Assembly (NCBI RefSeq): GCF_003853645.1
Contig: NZ_QTPO01000059.1
Location: 1-52,188, forward strand
DNA from: Burkholderia sp. Bp9143
GTDB taxonomy: Bacteria > Pseudomonadota > Gammaproteobacteria > Burkholderiales > Burkholderiaceae
Reading direction: 5' to 3'
DNA: 52,188 nucleotides
Shown: positions 34,627-43,846 of the stretch, piece by piece
Layout: each line of letters opens with the position of its first letter
Position numbering within the stretch: position 1 is the first letter of the stretch
Position numbers and translations under genes: made by a program
The notes under the pieces: generated by a model
The model's input: only the letters and a program-made list of their open reading frames with translations
The model's database searches: none
Told to the model about the DNA's origin: nothing

Positions 34627-35706
34627 TCAGCGCGCGAACGCGGCGACGGCTTCGGTCACGAACGCCGCGTGACCCTGCGCGATCGCGGCCGGATCGTCGA
34701 TCAGCGCGAACAGGTTCTTCGGATCGACGGCCGGCGGAATCAGCGCGATCTCGACGCCCGCGTTGTGCTGCTGCGCGAGCGCGTACAGGTAGCGCAGCGC
34801 CGAGTAGTCCTCGAGCGCGAAGCCGACCGAGTCGAACACCGTGACTTCGTCCGCGCGTTCGCGGCCGGTCGTCTCGCCCTGCAGCACGCGCCACAGTTCG
34901 GTCACCGGGAAGTCGGCCGGCATCTGCTGGATCTCGCCCTCGATACGCGACTGCGGCTCGAATTCGACGAACACGCGGCCCGCCTGCAGCACGCCCGCCT
35001 CGAGTTCGGTCTTGCCCGGGCAATCGCCGCCGACCGCGTTCAGGTGCATGCCGGGCTCGATCATGTCGGCCGTGACGATCGTCGCGTACGCCTTGTCGGC
35101 GGTGACGGTCGTCACGATGTCGGCGCCGCGCACGGCGTCGGCGGTCGACGCGGCGCGCACGACGCGCAGCGCCGGATACGCGGCGAGGTTCCGCACGAGC
35201 TTGTCGGTTGCTTGCGGATCGACGTCGAACACGCGGATCTCCTCGATGCCGAGCAGCGTGTGGAACGCGATCGCCTGGAATTCGCTCTGCGCGCCGTTGC
35301 CGATCAGCGCCATCGTGCGCGAGTCGGGGCGGGCGAGTGCCTGCGCGGCCAGCACCGACGTCGCGGCGGTGCGCAGCGCGGTGGTCAGCGTGAGTTCGGC
35401 GAGCAGCAGCGGGTAGCCGGTGTCGACTTCGGCGAGCGCGCCGAACGCCATCACCGTGTGCATCCCGCGCGCGGCGTTGACGGGGTGGCCGTTCACGTAC
35501 TTGAACGCGAACAGCGACGCGTTCGCGACGGGCATCAGCTCGATCACGCCGTCGCGCGAATGGCAGGCGACGCGCGGCGACTTGTCGAAGTCGGCCCATT
35601 GCAGGTAATCGGCGCGCAGCGTGTCGACGAGCTCACGCAGGAACGGCGTGACGCCAGTCTTGGCGATCAGTCGGGCGGTGGCGGGAACGTCGAGGAAGCG
35701 GGTCAT
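34627..35706 (-). CDS. Ornithine cyclodeaminase
   Basis: 359 residues. The family pattern is complete: AFKYVNGHPVNAARGMHTVM, the NAD-binding MALIGNGAQSEFQAIAF, and VFDSVGFALEDYSALRYLY near the end. It converts L-ornithine to L-proline and ammonia. ATG 35706 has GGAGACAG upstream; the frame runs on to 35937 but only through the control region. First gene of a two-gene unit with ctlX and divergent from an Lrp/AsnC regulator, which fits arginine/citrulline catabolism. It is closer to true ornithine cyclodeaminase than the family member at 23061. Confidence 0.9.
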   Translation of the reverse strand: MTRFLDVPATARLIAKTGVTPFLRELVDTLRADYLQWADFDKSPRVACHSRDGVIELMPVANASLFAFKYVNGHPVNAARGMHTVMAFGALAEVDTGYPLLLAELTLTTALRTAATSVLAAQALARPDSRTMALIGNGAQSEFQAIAFHTLLGIEEIRVFDVDPQATDKLVRNLAAYPALRVVRAASTADAVRGADIVTTVTADKAYATIVTADMIEPGMHLNAVGGDCPGKTELEAGVLQAGRVFVEFEPQSRIEGEIQQMPADFPVTELWRVLQGETTGRERADEVTVFDSVGFALEDYSALRYLYALAQQHNAGVEIALIPPAVDPKNLFALIDDPAAIAQGHAAFVTEAVAAFAR

Positions 35707-35864
35707 CGGTCTGTCTCCAATTTTTGCCGGTACGGGTGTCCAGGCGTCCTGGTCGACCGGGGCGGGCGCTTCGGCCCGGGCCCCGGCTCCATCAAAAGCG
35801 GTGTCGCGGCGTGTGCAGCCGGTCGATGGAGTCATTATTTCCGGGAGTCGAGCCAACAAAAAGA

Positions 35865-35920
35865 CGGCAAAACTGGCAGATTTATCGATAGACTTGGCAA
35901 ATTGCTGGCAAGATACGGCA
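35865..35920. promoter_or_regulatory. Phased GGCA boxes in the Lrp/ocd divergent region
   Basis: GGCA occurs at 35866, 35875, 35896, 35907 and 35917, three of them as TGGCA, in an A/T-rich stretch. The intervals (9, 21, 11 and 10 bases) are close to whole helical turns, as expected for a multimeric Lrp/AsnC protein wrapping DNA. The rest of the 295-base intergenic region holds no gene that I can see. Confidence 0.4.
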
Positions 35921-36001
35921 GTTTGTACGATTTGCACTAGTCGGAATGCACGCCGTCCGGCACGCTGGCGGCCGGCTCACGTTCAACAGGAAGGTTCGCT
36001 C

Positions 36002-36433
36002 ATGATTACGCTCGACGACGTCGACCGGCAGCTCATCGCGCTGCTGCGGGACAACGCGCGAATGCCTGTCGTCGCCCTCGCGAAGGCGTTGCGCGTCGCA
36101 CGCGCGACCGTGCAGAACCGGCTGACGCGGCTGGAGAAGAACGGCGTGATCGTCGGCTATACGGTGCGGCTCAAGCCGGCGGCGGAGCGGCACCGGATCC
36201 GCGCGCTGATGTCGATCGCGGTGCAGGGCAATCGCGGCGCGGAAGTGGTGAAGGTGCTGCGCGGGCATCCGAACGTCGCGTCGATCCACAGTACCAACGG
36301 GCGCTGGGATCTGGTCGCCGAGCTGCACGCCGATTCGCTCGAGCATTTCGATCGCGTGCTCGGCGCGATCCGGTTGATCGACGGGATCGCGAATACGGAG
36401 ACGAGTATTTTGTTGTCGACGCACAAGGCGTAG
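36002..36433 (+). CDS. Lrp/AsnC-family regulator
   Basis: 143 residues. The N-terminal helix-turn-helix (LDDVDRQLIALLRDNARMPV, then ATVQNRLTRLEKNGVIVGYT) is followed by the effector-binding alpha-beta domain (STNGRWDLVAEL). AGGAAGG lies 7 bases before ATG 36002. It is divergent from the ornithine cyclodeaminase/ctlX unit and is the obvious candidate to control it in response to ornithine, arginine or citrulline. Confidence 0.92.
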   Translation: MITLDDVDRQLIALLRDNARMPVVALAKALRVARATVQNRLTRLEKNGVIVGYTVRLKPAAERHRIRALMSIAVQGNRGAEVVKVLRGHPNVASIHSTNGRWDLVAELHADSLEHFDRVLGAIRLIDGIANTETSILLSTHKA

Positions 36434-36601
36434 CGAAAAGCACGACGCGCGGTGCAACTCAGGGTAGATCGACGCGCCCCACACATCGAACGCCACGGGA
36501 TGGCGCGTCATGTTGACCCGTTCCACGTCGAACGGCTGAATCCGCACTGCGCGGCGGACTATCCGCCGTGCGACTGGTTGTACGGCGGATTCTCCGGCAG
36601 C

Positions 36602-38023
36602 CTATGCTTCGTCCGCGCGCGTCGTCACCGGCCGCGGAAACATCAGCACCACCGCAAACCCGCCCGCATCGGGAAACGCGAACCCGACGCGCCCACCGTG
36701 CGCCTTCATCACCTCCTGCACGATCGCGAGCCCGAGCCCCGACCCCGTGCGGCGCTCGCTGCCGTCCGGCGCGATCCGCACGAAGGGCTGCAACGCCGCA
36801 TCCCAATGTTCGCGCGGAATCCCTCGCCCGTTGTCGGTGACGGTCAGCGTCACGGCATCATCGACGTTGCCGGCGGTCGCGACCGACACGACGATATCGT
36901 CCGCATGTCCATGCAGCAGCGCGTTGTGCAGCACGTTCGACAATGCCTCCTGCAGACTGATCGCATCGCCGTCGATCCACGCATGCGGTGCATCGCTCGC
37001 GAACGCGACGGCCACATCGCGTTCGTCGGCAAGCGGAATCGTGCGGCCGAGCACGTCCTTCGCGAGCGCGACGAGGTCGACGGGTTGCAGCGGCACGGCC
37101 TCGATGCGATGGATCACCATCGCATGATTGAGCAACTGCCCCGTGAGGCGGCCGACATCCGAGCAGGTCGCGCGCAACGCATCGAGCCGCGCCGCATGAC
37201 GCGCGGGATCGGCTTCGCCGTCGAGCAATTCGATTTGCGCGTCGAGCCGCGCGAGCGGCGTGCGCATCTGGTGCGCCGCATCTGCGATGAAGCGCTGCAT
37301 CGCGTTGATCCGCTCGGCCAGCCGGCGCATCAGCCCGTTGATCGAGCCGATGATCGCGTCGATCTCGCTCGGCGTATCGACGGCCACCGGCCGCAGGTCG
37401 GCCGGGTCGCGCGAGGCGATGATCGTGCCGATCTGCGCGAGCGGCCGCAGCCCGCGCCGGATCGCGAGGCCGCTCGCGCCGATCGCCAGCACGCTCATCA
37501 GCAGGATCAGCGTCCACACCTTGATGCTCATGTCGTTCGTCAGCTGCTGTCGCGCATGGGTTGTCTGCGCAACGGTGACGAGTGCCCAGCCCGGCGTGCT
37601 TTCCTCGGGCATGTAGCGCGCGATGGTCGCGGTGCGGATCCGGTGCCCCTGGTAGACGGCGTTCGCGAACGCCGGGCCCTGTTTCGCGGCCGCGAGCGTC
37701 GCGGGGCTCGCGAGATCGTTGTAGCCGGCCACGACGACACCGCGCGAATCGACGACCTTGTAGTAGACGAGGTCGTAGCGCGACAGCGTCGACAGCGCGG
37801 CGACGGGCGGGTTCAGCGCGAGCACGCCGCCCTGCACGTACAGGTTCTCCGCCACCTGGATCGACGCGCCGGCGAGCAACTGGTCATATGCGCGTTCGGC
37901 CGCGACGCCCGCGTAATAGCGCGCGATCGCGGCGAGCGCGAGCGCGCCGGTCGCGACGACGAGCGCGATGAACAGCAGCGTGCGCCCGAACAGCGTCTTC
38001 GGGAACCAGTCAATGCGCGGCAA
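36602..38023 (-). CDS. Sensor histidine kinase (TctE/QseC-like)
   Basis: 473 residues. An N-terminal membrane helix (TLLFIALVVATGALALAAIA), a periplasmic sensor part of about 130 residues, a second helix (VWTLILLMSVLAIGASGLAI), HAMP, an H-box (FIADAAHQMRTPLARL) and the ATP-binding boxes (NVLHNALLHG, DNGRGIP, GSGLGLAIV) are all present. It overlaps its response regulator by 14 bases. The pair is divergent from a binding protein and MFS transporter, so it probably senses a carboxylate or related substrate taken up by them; this is inference from position. Confidence 0.92.
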   Translation of the reverse strand: MPRIDWFPKTLFGRTLLFIALVVATGALALAAIARYYAGVAAERAYDQLLAGASIQVAENLYVQGGVLALNPPVAALSTLSRYDLVYYKVVDSRGVVVAGYNDLASPATLAAAKQGPAFANAVYQGHRIRTATIARYMPEESTPGWALVTVAQTTHARQQLTNDMSIKVWTLILLMSVLAIGASGLAIRRGLRPLAQIGTIIASRDPADLRPVAVDTPSEIDAIIGSINGLMRRLAERINAMQRFIADAAHQMRTPLARLDAQIELLDGEADPARHAARLDALRATCSDVGRLTGQLLNHAMVIHRIEAVPLQPVDLVALAKDVLGRTIPLADERDVAVAFASDAPHAWIDGDAISLQEALSNVLHNALLHGHADDIVVSVATAGNVDDAVTLTVTDNGRGIPREHWDAALQPFVRIAPDGSERRTGSGLGLAIVQEVMKAHGGRVGFAFPDAGGFAVVLMFPRPVTTRADEA

Positions 38024-38675
38024 TCTGATACCCCATCCCGCGTGCGGTGCGGATCTCGACCGAGCTGCCCTGCAGCTTCCTGCGCACGCGCGTCACGTAT
38101 TGCTCGACCGCGTTCGCGGTCGGCTCGTTGCCGAAGCTGAACAGCTGGTTCAGCAGTTCGTCCTTCGAGAAGATCCGCTGCGGTCGGCTCGCGAGAATCT
38201 CGAGCAGCGCGAACTCCTGGCGCGACAGCGACAGCGGCTGGCCGTCGAGTTCGGCAAGCCGGCTGCTGCGGTCGATCACGAGGCCGCCGAGCGTCAGCAC
38301 GTCGTTCGCATGGCCGCTGTTGCGACGCAGCAGCGCCTGCACGCGCGCATCGAGCTCACGGTAGTCGAACGGTTTCACGAGATAGTCGTCGGCGCCGAGG
38401 CCGAGTCCGCTCACGCGGTCGTCGATCGCGGAGCGAGCGGTGACGAGCAGCACCGGCGTCGTGCTGCCCGACGCGCGCAGGTTGCGCAGCACCGCGAAGC
38501 CGTCGAGGCCGGGCAGGTTCGCATCGAGCACGACGAGATCGAAGCGCTCGACGCGCAGCAGGCTGTTCGCGGTCGAGCCGTCGGTTTCGAGATCGGCGGC
38601 ATGGCCGAGCCGCGCGAGGCGGCTGCGGATCGCCGCGCCGATTTCGGCATCGTCCTCCACGACGAGAATGCGCAT
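38010..38675 (-). CDS. OmpR-family response regulator (TctD-like)
   Basis: 221 residues. The receiver domain has the phosphoacceptor in VVLDANLPGLDG and the conserved Lys in DYLVKPFDYREL. The C-terminal winged helix contains LSRQEFALLEILASRPQRIF and YVTRVRRKLQ. First gene of the minus-strand two-component pair. Likely regulator of the divergent operon that begins at 38808. Confidence 0.93.
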   Translation of the reverse strand: MRILVVEDDAEIGAAIRSRLARLGHAADLETDGSTANSLLRVERFDLVVLDANLPGLDGFAVLRNLRASGSTTPVLLVTARSAIDDRVSGLGLGADDYLVKPFDYRELDARVQALLRRNSGHANDVLTLGGLVIDRSSRLAELDGQPLSLSRQEFALLEILASRPQRIFSKDELLNQLFSFGNEPTANAVEQYVTRVRRKLQGSSVEIRTARGMGYQIAAH

Positions 38676-38807
38676 GGTGCCGTTTGCAGGTAGAGGGGTT
38701 AGGGGTTTTCCCGAGGGCGGGATGTCAGCATTTTCTCAGACTCGCTCGATAACCTGTGTTCAGCCGGAGCAAGCGACGACGGCATTAATACCAGAGGAGA
38801 CGGCAAC

Positions 38808-38915
38808 ATGCAGCATGTCACGGGCACGACGAAGGCGCGGCCGAACGCACGGCCAAGCCTGACGCCGGCTGCCGCATTGCCGCTGGCCGTCATGTGCACG
38901 GAGGCGTGCGCATGA
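38808..38915 (+). CDS. 35-residue leader ORF coupled to the binding-protein gene
   Basis: ATG 38808 is preceded by AGAGGAG (38793-38799) with 8 bases spacing, one of the best ribosome sites in the window. The frame (MQHVTGTTKARPNARPSL... ending MCTEACA) stops at TGA 38913-38915, overlapping the ATG of the binding protein (ATGA). A small peptide or translational leader is plausible. The peptide resembles nothing I know. Confidence 0.45.
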   Translation: MQHVTGTTKARPNARPSLTPAAALPLAVMCTEACA

Positions 38916-39928
38916 CGACGTCGCCGCGCCGCCGCGCGTTGCTCGCCGCCGGCCTCGGCATGCTTGCCGCGCCGTCGCTGGTGCGCGCGAAGCCGCGCAC
39001 GGTGCGGATTTCGAAAGGCTATGGCGTGCTGTACCTGCCGCTGCTCGTGATGGAGAAGCAGCGCCTGTTCGAGCGGCACGCGGCGAGGCACGGCCTGCGC
39101 GACGTCGCGGTCGACTGGGTGCTGCTCGACGGCGGCAATTCCGTCAACGACGCGATGATGGCCGGCACGCTCGATTTCGCGGGTGCCGGCGCACCGGGCT
39201 TCATCGAGCTGTGGGCGCGGGCGCGCGGGATTCCGAACGTCGAGGTGATCGGCATCAGCGGACTGTCGACCACATCGCTGTCGCTCAATGCGAACCGTCC
39301 GGGCCTCGCGTCGCTGCGCGACTTCACGCCGTCCGACCGGATCGCGGTGCCGGGCATCCGCACGTCGCTGTCGGCGGTCGTGCTGCAGATGGTCGCGAGC
39401 CGGCAGCTCGGCGCGAAGCATTTCGCGCAACTCGACTCGATCACCGTGAACCTGCCGCATCCGCAGGCGATGCAGGCGCTGATCCGCCGCGAGAACGGCG
39501 TCACCGCGCACTTCACGTCGCCGCCGTTCTCGACGCTCGAATTGCGGCAGCCGGGCATTCATCGCGTCGTGAATTCGGTCGACGTGCTCGGCCCGATGAC
39601 GCTCGACGTCGTGTTCGCGCCGAAGCGGCTCGTCGATACGGAGCCCGCGCTGGCCGCCGCGTTCCTCGGCGCGCTCGACGAAGCGAACCGCCTGATCGCG
39701 CAGGACCCGCGCGCGGCGGCCGCGCTGTATGCGGCGTCGTCGGGTGTCGGCGTGTCGCACGACGACGTGATGCAGATGCTCGCCGCGCCGGACACGCGTT
39801 TCTCGGTGCGGCCGAACCAGCTGATGGACTACGTCGAATTCCTGTATCTCGCCGGCACGATCAAGGCGAAGCCGCGCACGTGGAACGAGATGTTCGCGCC
39901 GATGCTCGACGACTACCGGACCGGCTGA
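38912..39928 (+). CDS. ABC-type substrate-binding protein, NitT/TauT type
   Basis: 338 residues with a twin-arginine-like export signal (SPRRRALLAAGLGMLAAPSLVRA) and the NMT1/SsuA-like periplasmic binding fold (ISKGYGVLYLPLLVMEKQ, then GGNSVNDAMMAGTLDFAGAG). ATG 38912 has GGAGG 8 bases upstream. No permease or ATPase gene follows; the next gene is an MFS transporter. It may therefore be a lone receptor, work with an ABC transporter elsewhere, or act as a periplasmic sensor for the divergent two-component pair. Confidence 0.88.
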   Translation: MTTSPRRRALLAAGLGMLAAPSLVRAKPRTVRISKGYGVLYLPLLVMEKQRLFERHAARHGLRDVAVDWVLLDGGNSVNDAMMAGTLDFAGAGAPGFIELWARARGIPNVEVIGISGLSTTSLSLNANRPGLASLRDFTPSDRIAVPGIRTSLSAVVLQMVASRQLGAKHFAQLDSITVNLPHPQAMQALIRRENGVTAHFTSPPFSTLELRQPGIHRVVNSVDVLGPMTLDVVFAPKRLVDTEPALAAAFLGALDEANRLIAQDPRAAAALYAASSGVGVSHDDVMQMLAAPDTRFSVRPNQLMDYVEFLYLAGTIKAKPRTWNEMFAPMLDDYRTG

Positions 39929-40041
39929 CCGCCGCCGTCCGCCGCCGAACCCCATTTTCATCGAATACCACCGCGCCCGCGCGTGCGTCGCGCGCGGCGC
40001 CGATTCAACCGACAAGCAACCGATTCACGGAGGAGCCCGCA

Positions 40042-41352
40042 GTGAATGCCACCGAAACCCTGGACCCCGCGTCCGCCGAAGAGCAGCGCATCATGTCGAA
40101 GATGGCGCGGCGCCTGCTGCCCATCCTCGTCGTGATGTTCCTGATCGCGTTCATCGACCGGCAGAACGTCGGCTTCGCGAAACTGCAGATGGTGCACAGC
40201 CTCGGGATGACGGAGGCCGCGTTCGGTCTCGCGTCGTCGCTGTTCTTCATCGGCTACCTGCTGTTCGAAGTGCCGAGCACGCTCGCGCTGCATCGCTACG
40301 GCGCACGCGTGTGGCTCGCGCGGATCATGCTGACGTGGGGCCTCATCACCGTGCTGATGGGCTTCACGACGTCGATGCCCGCGTTCTGTTCGCTGCGCTT
40401 CCTGCTCGGGATCGCGGAGGCCGGCTTCTATCCGGGCGTGATCTATTACCTGACGCTGTGGTTCCCGCAGAGCTACCGCGCGAAGGTGCTCGGCATCTTC
40501 ACGCTCGGCAGCGCGCTCGCGAACATGCTCGGCTCGCTGGTCGGCGGCGTGCTGCTGAGCCTGAACGGCGTGTGGGGGCTCGCGGGCTGGCAGTGGGTGT
40601 TCGTGGCGACGGGCATCCCGGCCGTGATCGTCGCGATCGTCGTGTTCCGCGTGCTGCCGGCGTCGTTCCGCGACGCGCCGTTCCTCGACGAACGCGAGAA
40701 GCAGATCGTCGCGGCCGCGCTCGAACGCGAGAAGCCGGCGCAGGCCGAGCATGCGCAGCCGTGGAAGGCGCTGCTCGATCCGCGCGTGATGCTGTTCGCG
40801 GCGACCTACATGCTGATGTCGACGTCGCTGTACGGCGTCACGTACTGGCTGCCGACGCTCGTGAAATCGTTCGGCGTGTCGAGCAGCACGAACGGCTTCC
40901 TGAGCATGCTGCCGTGGGCGCTCGCGGTGGTGCTGCTGGTGTGGCTGCCGTCGAAGCTGCGCCGCGCGAAGAGCATCCTGCGCACGATCGCGATCGTCGC
41001 GGCGCTCGGCGCGCTCGGCTTCCTGCTGAGCCTCGTGCTGCCGTCGACGCCGCTGCGCTTCATCGCGCTGGTGCTCGGCGGCGCGTGCATCCCGCTGCTG
41101 TATCCGTGCTTCTGGTCGATGCCGCCGCGTTACTTCACCGGCGCGCGTGCGGCGGCGAGTGTCGCGGCGATCAACTCGATCGGCAACCTCGGCGGCTTCT
41201 TCAGCCAGAACCTGATGCCGTTCGCGGGGAAGGTGACGGGCACGGCGTTCGGGCCGATGATCGTGCCGATCGTGTGCCTCGCGTTGCTCGGGATCGGCGC
41301 GCTCATCGCGTGGACGCGCTCGGAGCGGGGGATGGTGGCGGCGCGGGCGTGA
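40042..41352 (+). CDS. MFS transporter (anion:cation symporter group)
   Basis: 436 residues with about 12 membrane helices. The N-terminal LIAFIDRQNVGFAKLQM and FFIGYLLFEVPSTLALHRYG motifs and RFLLGIAEAGFYPGVIYYLTLWFP are those of the phthalate/tartrate/hexuronate ACS group. GTG 40042 has GGAGGAG 6 bases upstream and gives MNATETLDP. It lies 113 bases after the binding protein and is probably co-transcribed. It imports an organic anion, most likely an aromatic or sugar acid; the substrate is not determined. Confidence 0.92.
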   Translation: MNATETLDPASAEEQRIMSKMARRLLPILVVMFLIAFIDRQNVGFAKLQMVHSLGMTEAAFGLASSLFFIGYLLFEVPSTLALHRYGARVWLARIMLTWGLITVLMGFTTSMPAFCSLRFLLGIAEAGFYPGVIYYLTLWFPQSYRAKVLGIFTLGSALANMLGSLVGGVLLSLNGVWGLAGWQWVFVATGIPAVIVAIVVFRVLPASFRDAPFLDEREKQIVAAALEREKPAQAEHAQPWKALLDPRVMLFAATYMLMSTSLYGVTYWLPTLVKSFGVSSSTNGFLSMLPWALAVVLLVWLPSKLRRAKSILRTIAIVAALGALGFLLSLVLPSTPLRFIALVLGGACIPLLYPCFWSMPPRYFTGARAAASVAAINSIGNLGGFFSQNLMPFAGKVTGTAFGPMIVPIVCLALLGIGALIAWTRSERGMVAARA

Positions 41353-41363
41353 TGCGCGGCGGG

Positions 41364-41402
41364 AGCGGGGTGCAGCCCTCGCGGCAGCATACCGCCCCCG
41401 CT
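41364..41402. terminator. Weak hairpin between converging MFS and kinase genes
   Basis: AGCGGGG (41364-41370) pairs with CCCCGCT (41396-41402) around a 25-base loop in the 59-base gap between two converging genes. The pairing is short for so long a loop, so this is only a candidate. Confidence 0.25.
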
Positions 41403-41411
41403 GCTTCAACC

Positions 41412-43202
41412 TTACCCCTCCGTCCGCGACGTCCCCCGTCCGTCATGCGCGAGCGCCACATGCGCGGACGACACCGGAATATCCACTTCCACCGTCGTCC
41501 CTTCGCCGAGCGTCGTATCGATCCGCAGCGTGCCGCCGACGAGATACGCGCGCTCGCGCAGCCCGACCAGCCCGAACGATCCCGACTTGCGCGGCGCGCC
41601 GGGATCGAAGCCCGCACCGTCGTCGCGAATCGTCAGCGCGATCGTCTCGTCCAGGTACACGAGCGTCACGGTCGCGCTCGACGCGGCCGCGTGCCGCGCG
41701 ACGTTCGCGAGCGCTTCCTGCGCGATGCGGAACACGGCCGTCGCATACGGTTCGTCGAGCTGCAATTCGCCCGGCTCGACATGCAGCGTGCACGCCATGC
41801 CGTGACGGCGCTGGAAATCCTCCACGAGCCATTGCATCGCGGCCGCGAACCCGAGGTCGTCGAGCATCAGCGGACGCAGGTCGGACGCGATGCGCCGCGT
41901 CGCCGTTACCGCGCCGCGCGCGAGCGCATGCATCGCCGCGATCTTGCGCGCCAGCTGCGCGTCGTCCTGCGGCACGTGGTCGAGCAGCCATTCGAGATCG
42001 TTCTTCAGCGTCGCGAGCGTCTGCGCGAGTTCGTCGTGCAGTTCGCGCGCGATGCGGCGCTGTTCGGCCTCGCGTGCGCTCGCGCTGATCGCAGCGACTT
42101 CGCGCAGTTCCTCGCGCGACGCCTGCAGCGCCCGCTCCGCGCGCACGCGCTCCTCGACTTCGCGCCGCAGGTCGCGGTTCGACGCGCTCAACTGCGCGGT
42201 GCGCGCCGCGACGCGCTGCTCGAGCCGTTCGTTCGCCTCGTTGAGTTGCGCGCTCTTCTGCATGACGAGCAGGTGCTGATAGCGCGCGCCGGCCAGTGCG
42301 CGCACGGTCTGCGCATGCAGCCGGCCGTTCTCGAACAGCAGCGCGAACAGCACGACGCTCGACGCGACGAGTCCGTAGGTACGTCCCGCGTAGAAGCCGA
42401 GGTCGAAGCGTCCGTGATTCAGCATCGCCGACAGCGCGATATCGAACAGCCAGGCGACGAGCACGATCATCACCCACAGATCGAGCACGGAATGGCGGCG
42501 CTGCCGCCACGTCAGCACGAGCGCTGCAAGGTTCAGCGCCCAGACGAGCGCGATCGCGTTCGTCATCGTCGACGCCATTCGGTTGCCCTGCATGATGCGC
42601 GGCAGCAGGTCGTGGCCGGCGGTCGCGAGCAGCGCGAGCGCGACAGTCGCGCCCGCGGCCGACATGATGCAAAGCAGTATCGGGATCGCCGCGTGGCGCT
42701 GCTCGAGCGATGGCGGGCGGGCGGGCGGCGCCACGCGCAGCAGCACATACGCGGCGACCGCCAGCGGAAATCCGCCGTGCCAGAACAGATAAAGCCACGC
42801 GGTGGTCTGTTCGCCCGCGCCGAGCAGGCCCGTCGGCGAGAACAGCCCCGGAAAGGTCAGCATGTGCGTGCCGGCCATGAAGCCCGTGAACAGGTAGCCG
42901 CCCGCGAGCGCGAGCAGCGATTTCTCGCGCAGGTTCGCGTACTGGCCGAGCAGCAGGCCGGCCGTCACCATGTCGTTGACGACGATCGCCGACTGGTACA
43001 CGGGAATGAAGCCCCACACGCGAGCGAGCGGCATGCCCGCGAATGGCGCGAGGACGCCGAAGATCACGGCCGACACGATCACGGTGGCGATCGCGAGTCG
43101 CAGCTCGCGTCGGTCGGGCGGCAGCGACGACATGAACAGGCGCGACGGTTCCGGCGCGTCGTCGTCGGTGTCGGCGGAGCGGAAGCGGAACGCGGGCATC
43201 AT
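41412..43202 (-). CDS. MASE4-type membrane sensor histidine kinase (NarX-like kinase core)
   Basis: 596 residues. The N-terminal half has about eight membrane helices of the MASE4 sensor kind (PVYQSAIVVNDMVTAGLLL, GYLFTGFMAGTHMLTFPG). A coiled-coil follows (QLNEANERLEQRVAARTAQL), then a HisKA_3 H-box (RRIARELHDELAQTLATL) and an ATP domain (RIAQEALANVARHA, GSFGLVGLRERA). ATG 43202 or 43199 overlaps the stop of the response regulator, so both are made together. The signal is unknown; MASE4 kinases sense something in or at the membrane. Confidence 0.92.
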   Translation of the reverse strand: MMPAFRFRSADTDDDAPEPSRLFMSSLPPDRRELRLAIATVIVSAVIFGVLAPFAGMPLARVWGFIPVYQSAIVVNDMVTAGLLLGQYANLREKSLLALAGGYLFTGFMAGTHMLTFPGLFSPTGLLGAGEQTTAWLYLFWHGGFPLAVAAYVLLRVAPPARPPSLEQRHAAIPILLCIMSAAGATVALALLATAGHDLLPRIMQGNRMASTMTNAIALVWALNLAALVLTWRQRRHSVLDLWVMIVLVAWLFDIALSAMLNHGRFDLGFYAGRTYGLVASSVVLFALLFENGRLHAQTVRALAGARYQHLLVMQKSAQLNEANERLEQRVAARTAQLSASNRDLRREVEERVRAERALQASREELREVAAISASAREAEQRRIARELHDELAQTLATLKNDLEWLLDHVPQDDAQLARKIAAMHALARGAVTATRRIASDLRPLMLDDLGFAAAMQWLVEDFQRRHGMACTLHVEPGELQLDEPYATAVFRIAQEALANVARHAAASSATVTLVYLDETIALTIRDDGAGFDPGAPRKSGSFGLVGLRERAYLVGGTLRIDTTLGEGTTVEVDIPVSSAHVALAHDGRGTSRTEG

Positions 43203-43846
43203 GCGTCGTCGACGCCGAGGTCGAGATCGTGGCGCATCGCGTAGCGCACCAGCGCGGCTTCGTGCGGCAGTTCCATCTTCTCGAGGATGCGCGTCTTGTA
43301 GGTGCTGACCGTCTTCGCGCTCAGCGTGAGTTCCGCCGCGATCCGCGTGACCGTCTGGCCCGCGACGATGCGGCGCATCACGTCGAGTTCGCGCGCGGAC
43401 AACCGCTCGTGCGGCAGCATTTCAGCCGGGGCGCGCAACGTGCGCGCGAGGCTTTCGGCCGCCGACGCGCTCACGTACACGCCGCCCGCCGCAACCTTGG
43501 TGACGGCCTGGACGAGCTCGGCGGTCGCGCTGTCCTTCGTCAGGTAGCCGGTTGCGCCGGCCTTGAACGTGCGTGCCGCGTACTGCGTCTCCGCATGCAT
43601 CGTCAGCACCAGCATGCGCAGCGACGGCGCATGCGTCCTGACCAGCCGGATCAGCTCGATACCAGTCGGCGCGGGCATCGACAGGTCGAGCAGCAGCACG
43701 TCGGCGGCGCAACGTTCGGCCAGCGCGAGCGTGGCCGCGCCGTCGCTCGCCTCGCCGACGATCTCGAAACCGCCGGCCGTTTCCAGGATGTGACGCAGTC
43801 CGTCGCGCATGACTGCGTGATCGTCAGCCAGAATTACCCTGATCAT
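43199..43846 (-). CDS. NarL/FixJ-family response regulator
   Basis: 215 residues. The receiver has acidic DDH at residues 8-10, the phosphoacceptor in VLLLDLSMPAPTG and Lys in GYLTKDSA. The C-terminal LuxR-type helix-turn-helix is LSARELDVMRRIVAGQTVTR with LSAKTVSTYKTRI. It precedes and overlaps the kinase gene. Its targets are unknown; it may control the small divergent gene at 44154. Confidence 0.93.
   Translation of the reverse strand: MIRVILADDHAVMRDGLRHILETAGGFEIVGEASDGAATLALAERCAADVLLLDLSMPAPTGIELIRLVRTHAPSLRMLVLTMHAETQYAARTFKAGATGYLTKDSATAELVQAVTKVAAGGVYVSASAAESLARTLRAPAEMLPHERLSARELDVMRRIVAGQTVTRIAAELTLSAKTVSTYKTRILEKMELPHEAALVRYAMRHDLDLGVDDA

Noticed and set aside
36434..36601. A minus-strand frame reading MTRHPVAFDVWG, possibly a gene remnant
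   Set aside because: Only about 40 codons look protein-like, it runs into the antisense of the Lrp gene, and no family is recognised.
40311..43244. A 977-codon plus-strand open frame
   Set aside because: Shadow of the MFS gene and antisense to the MASE4 kinase; no protein family features.
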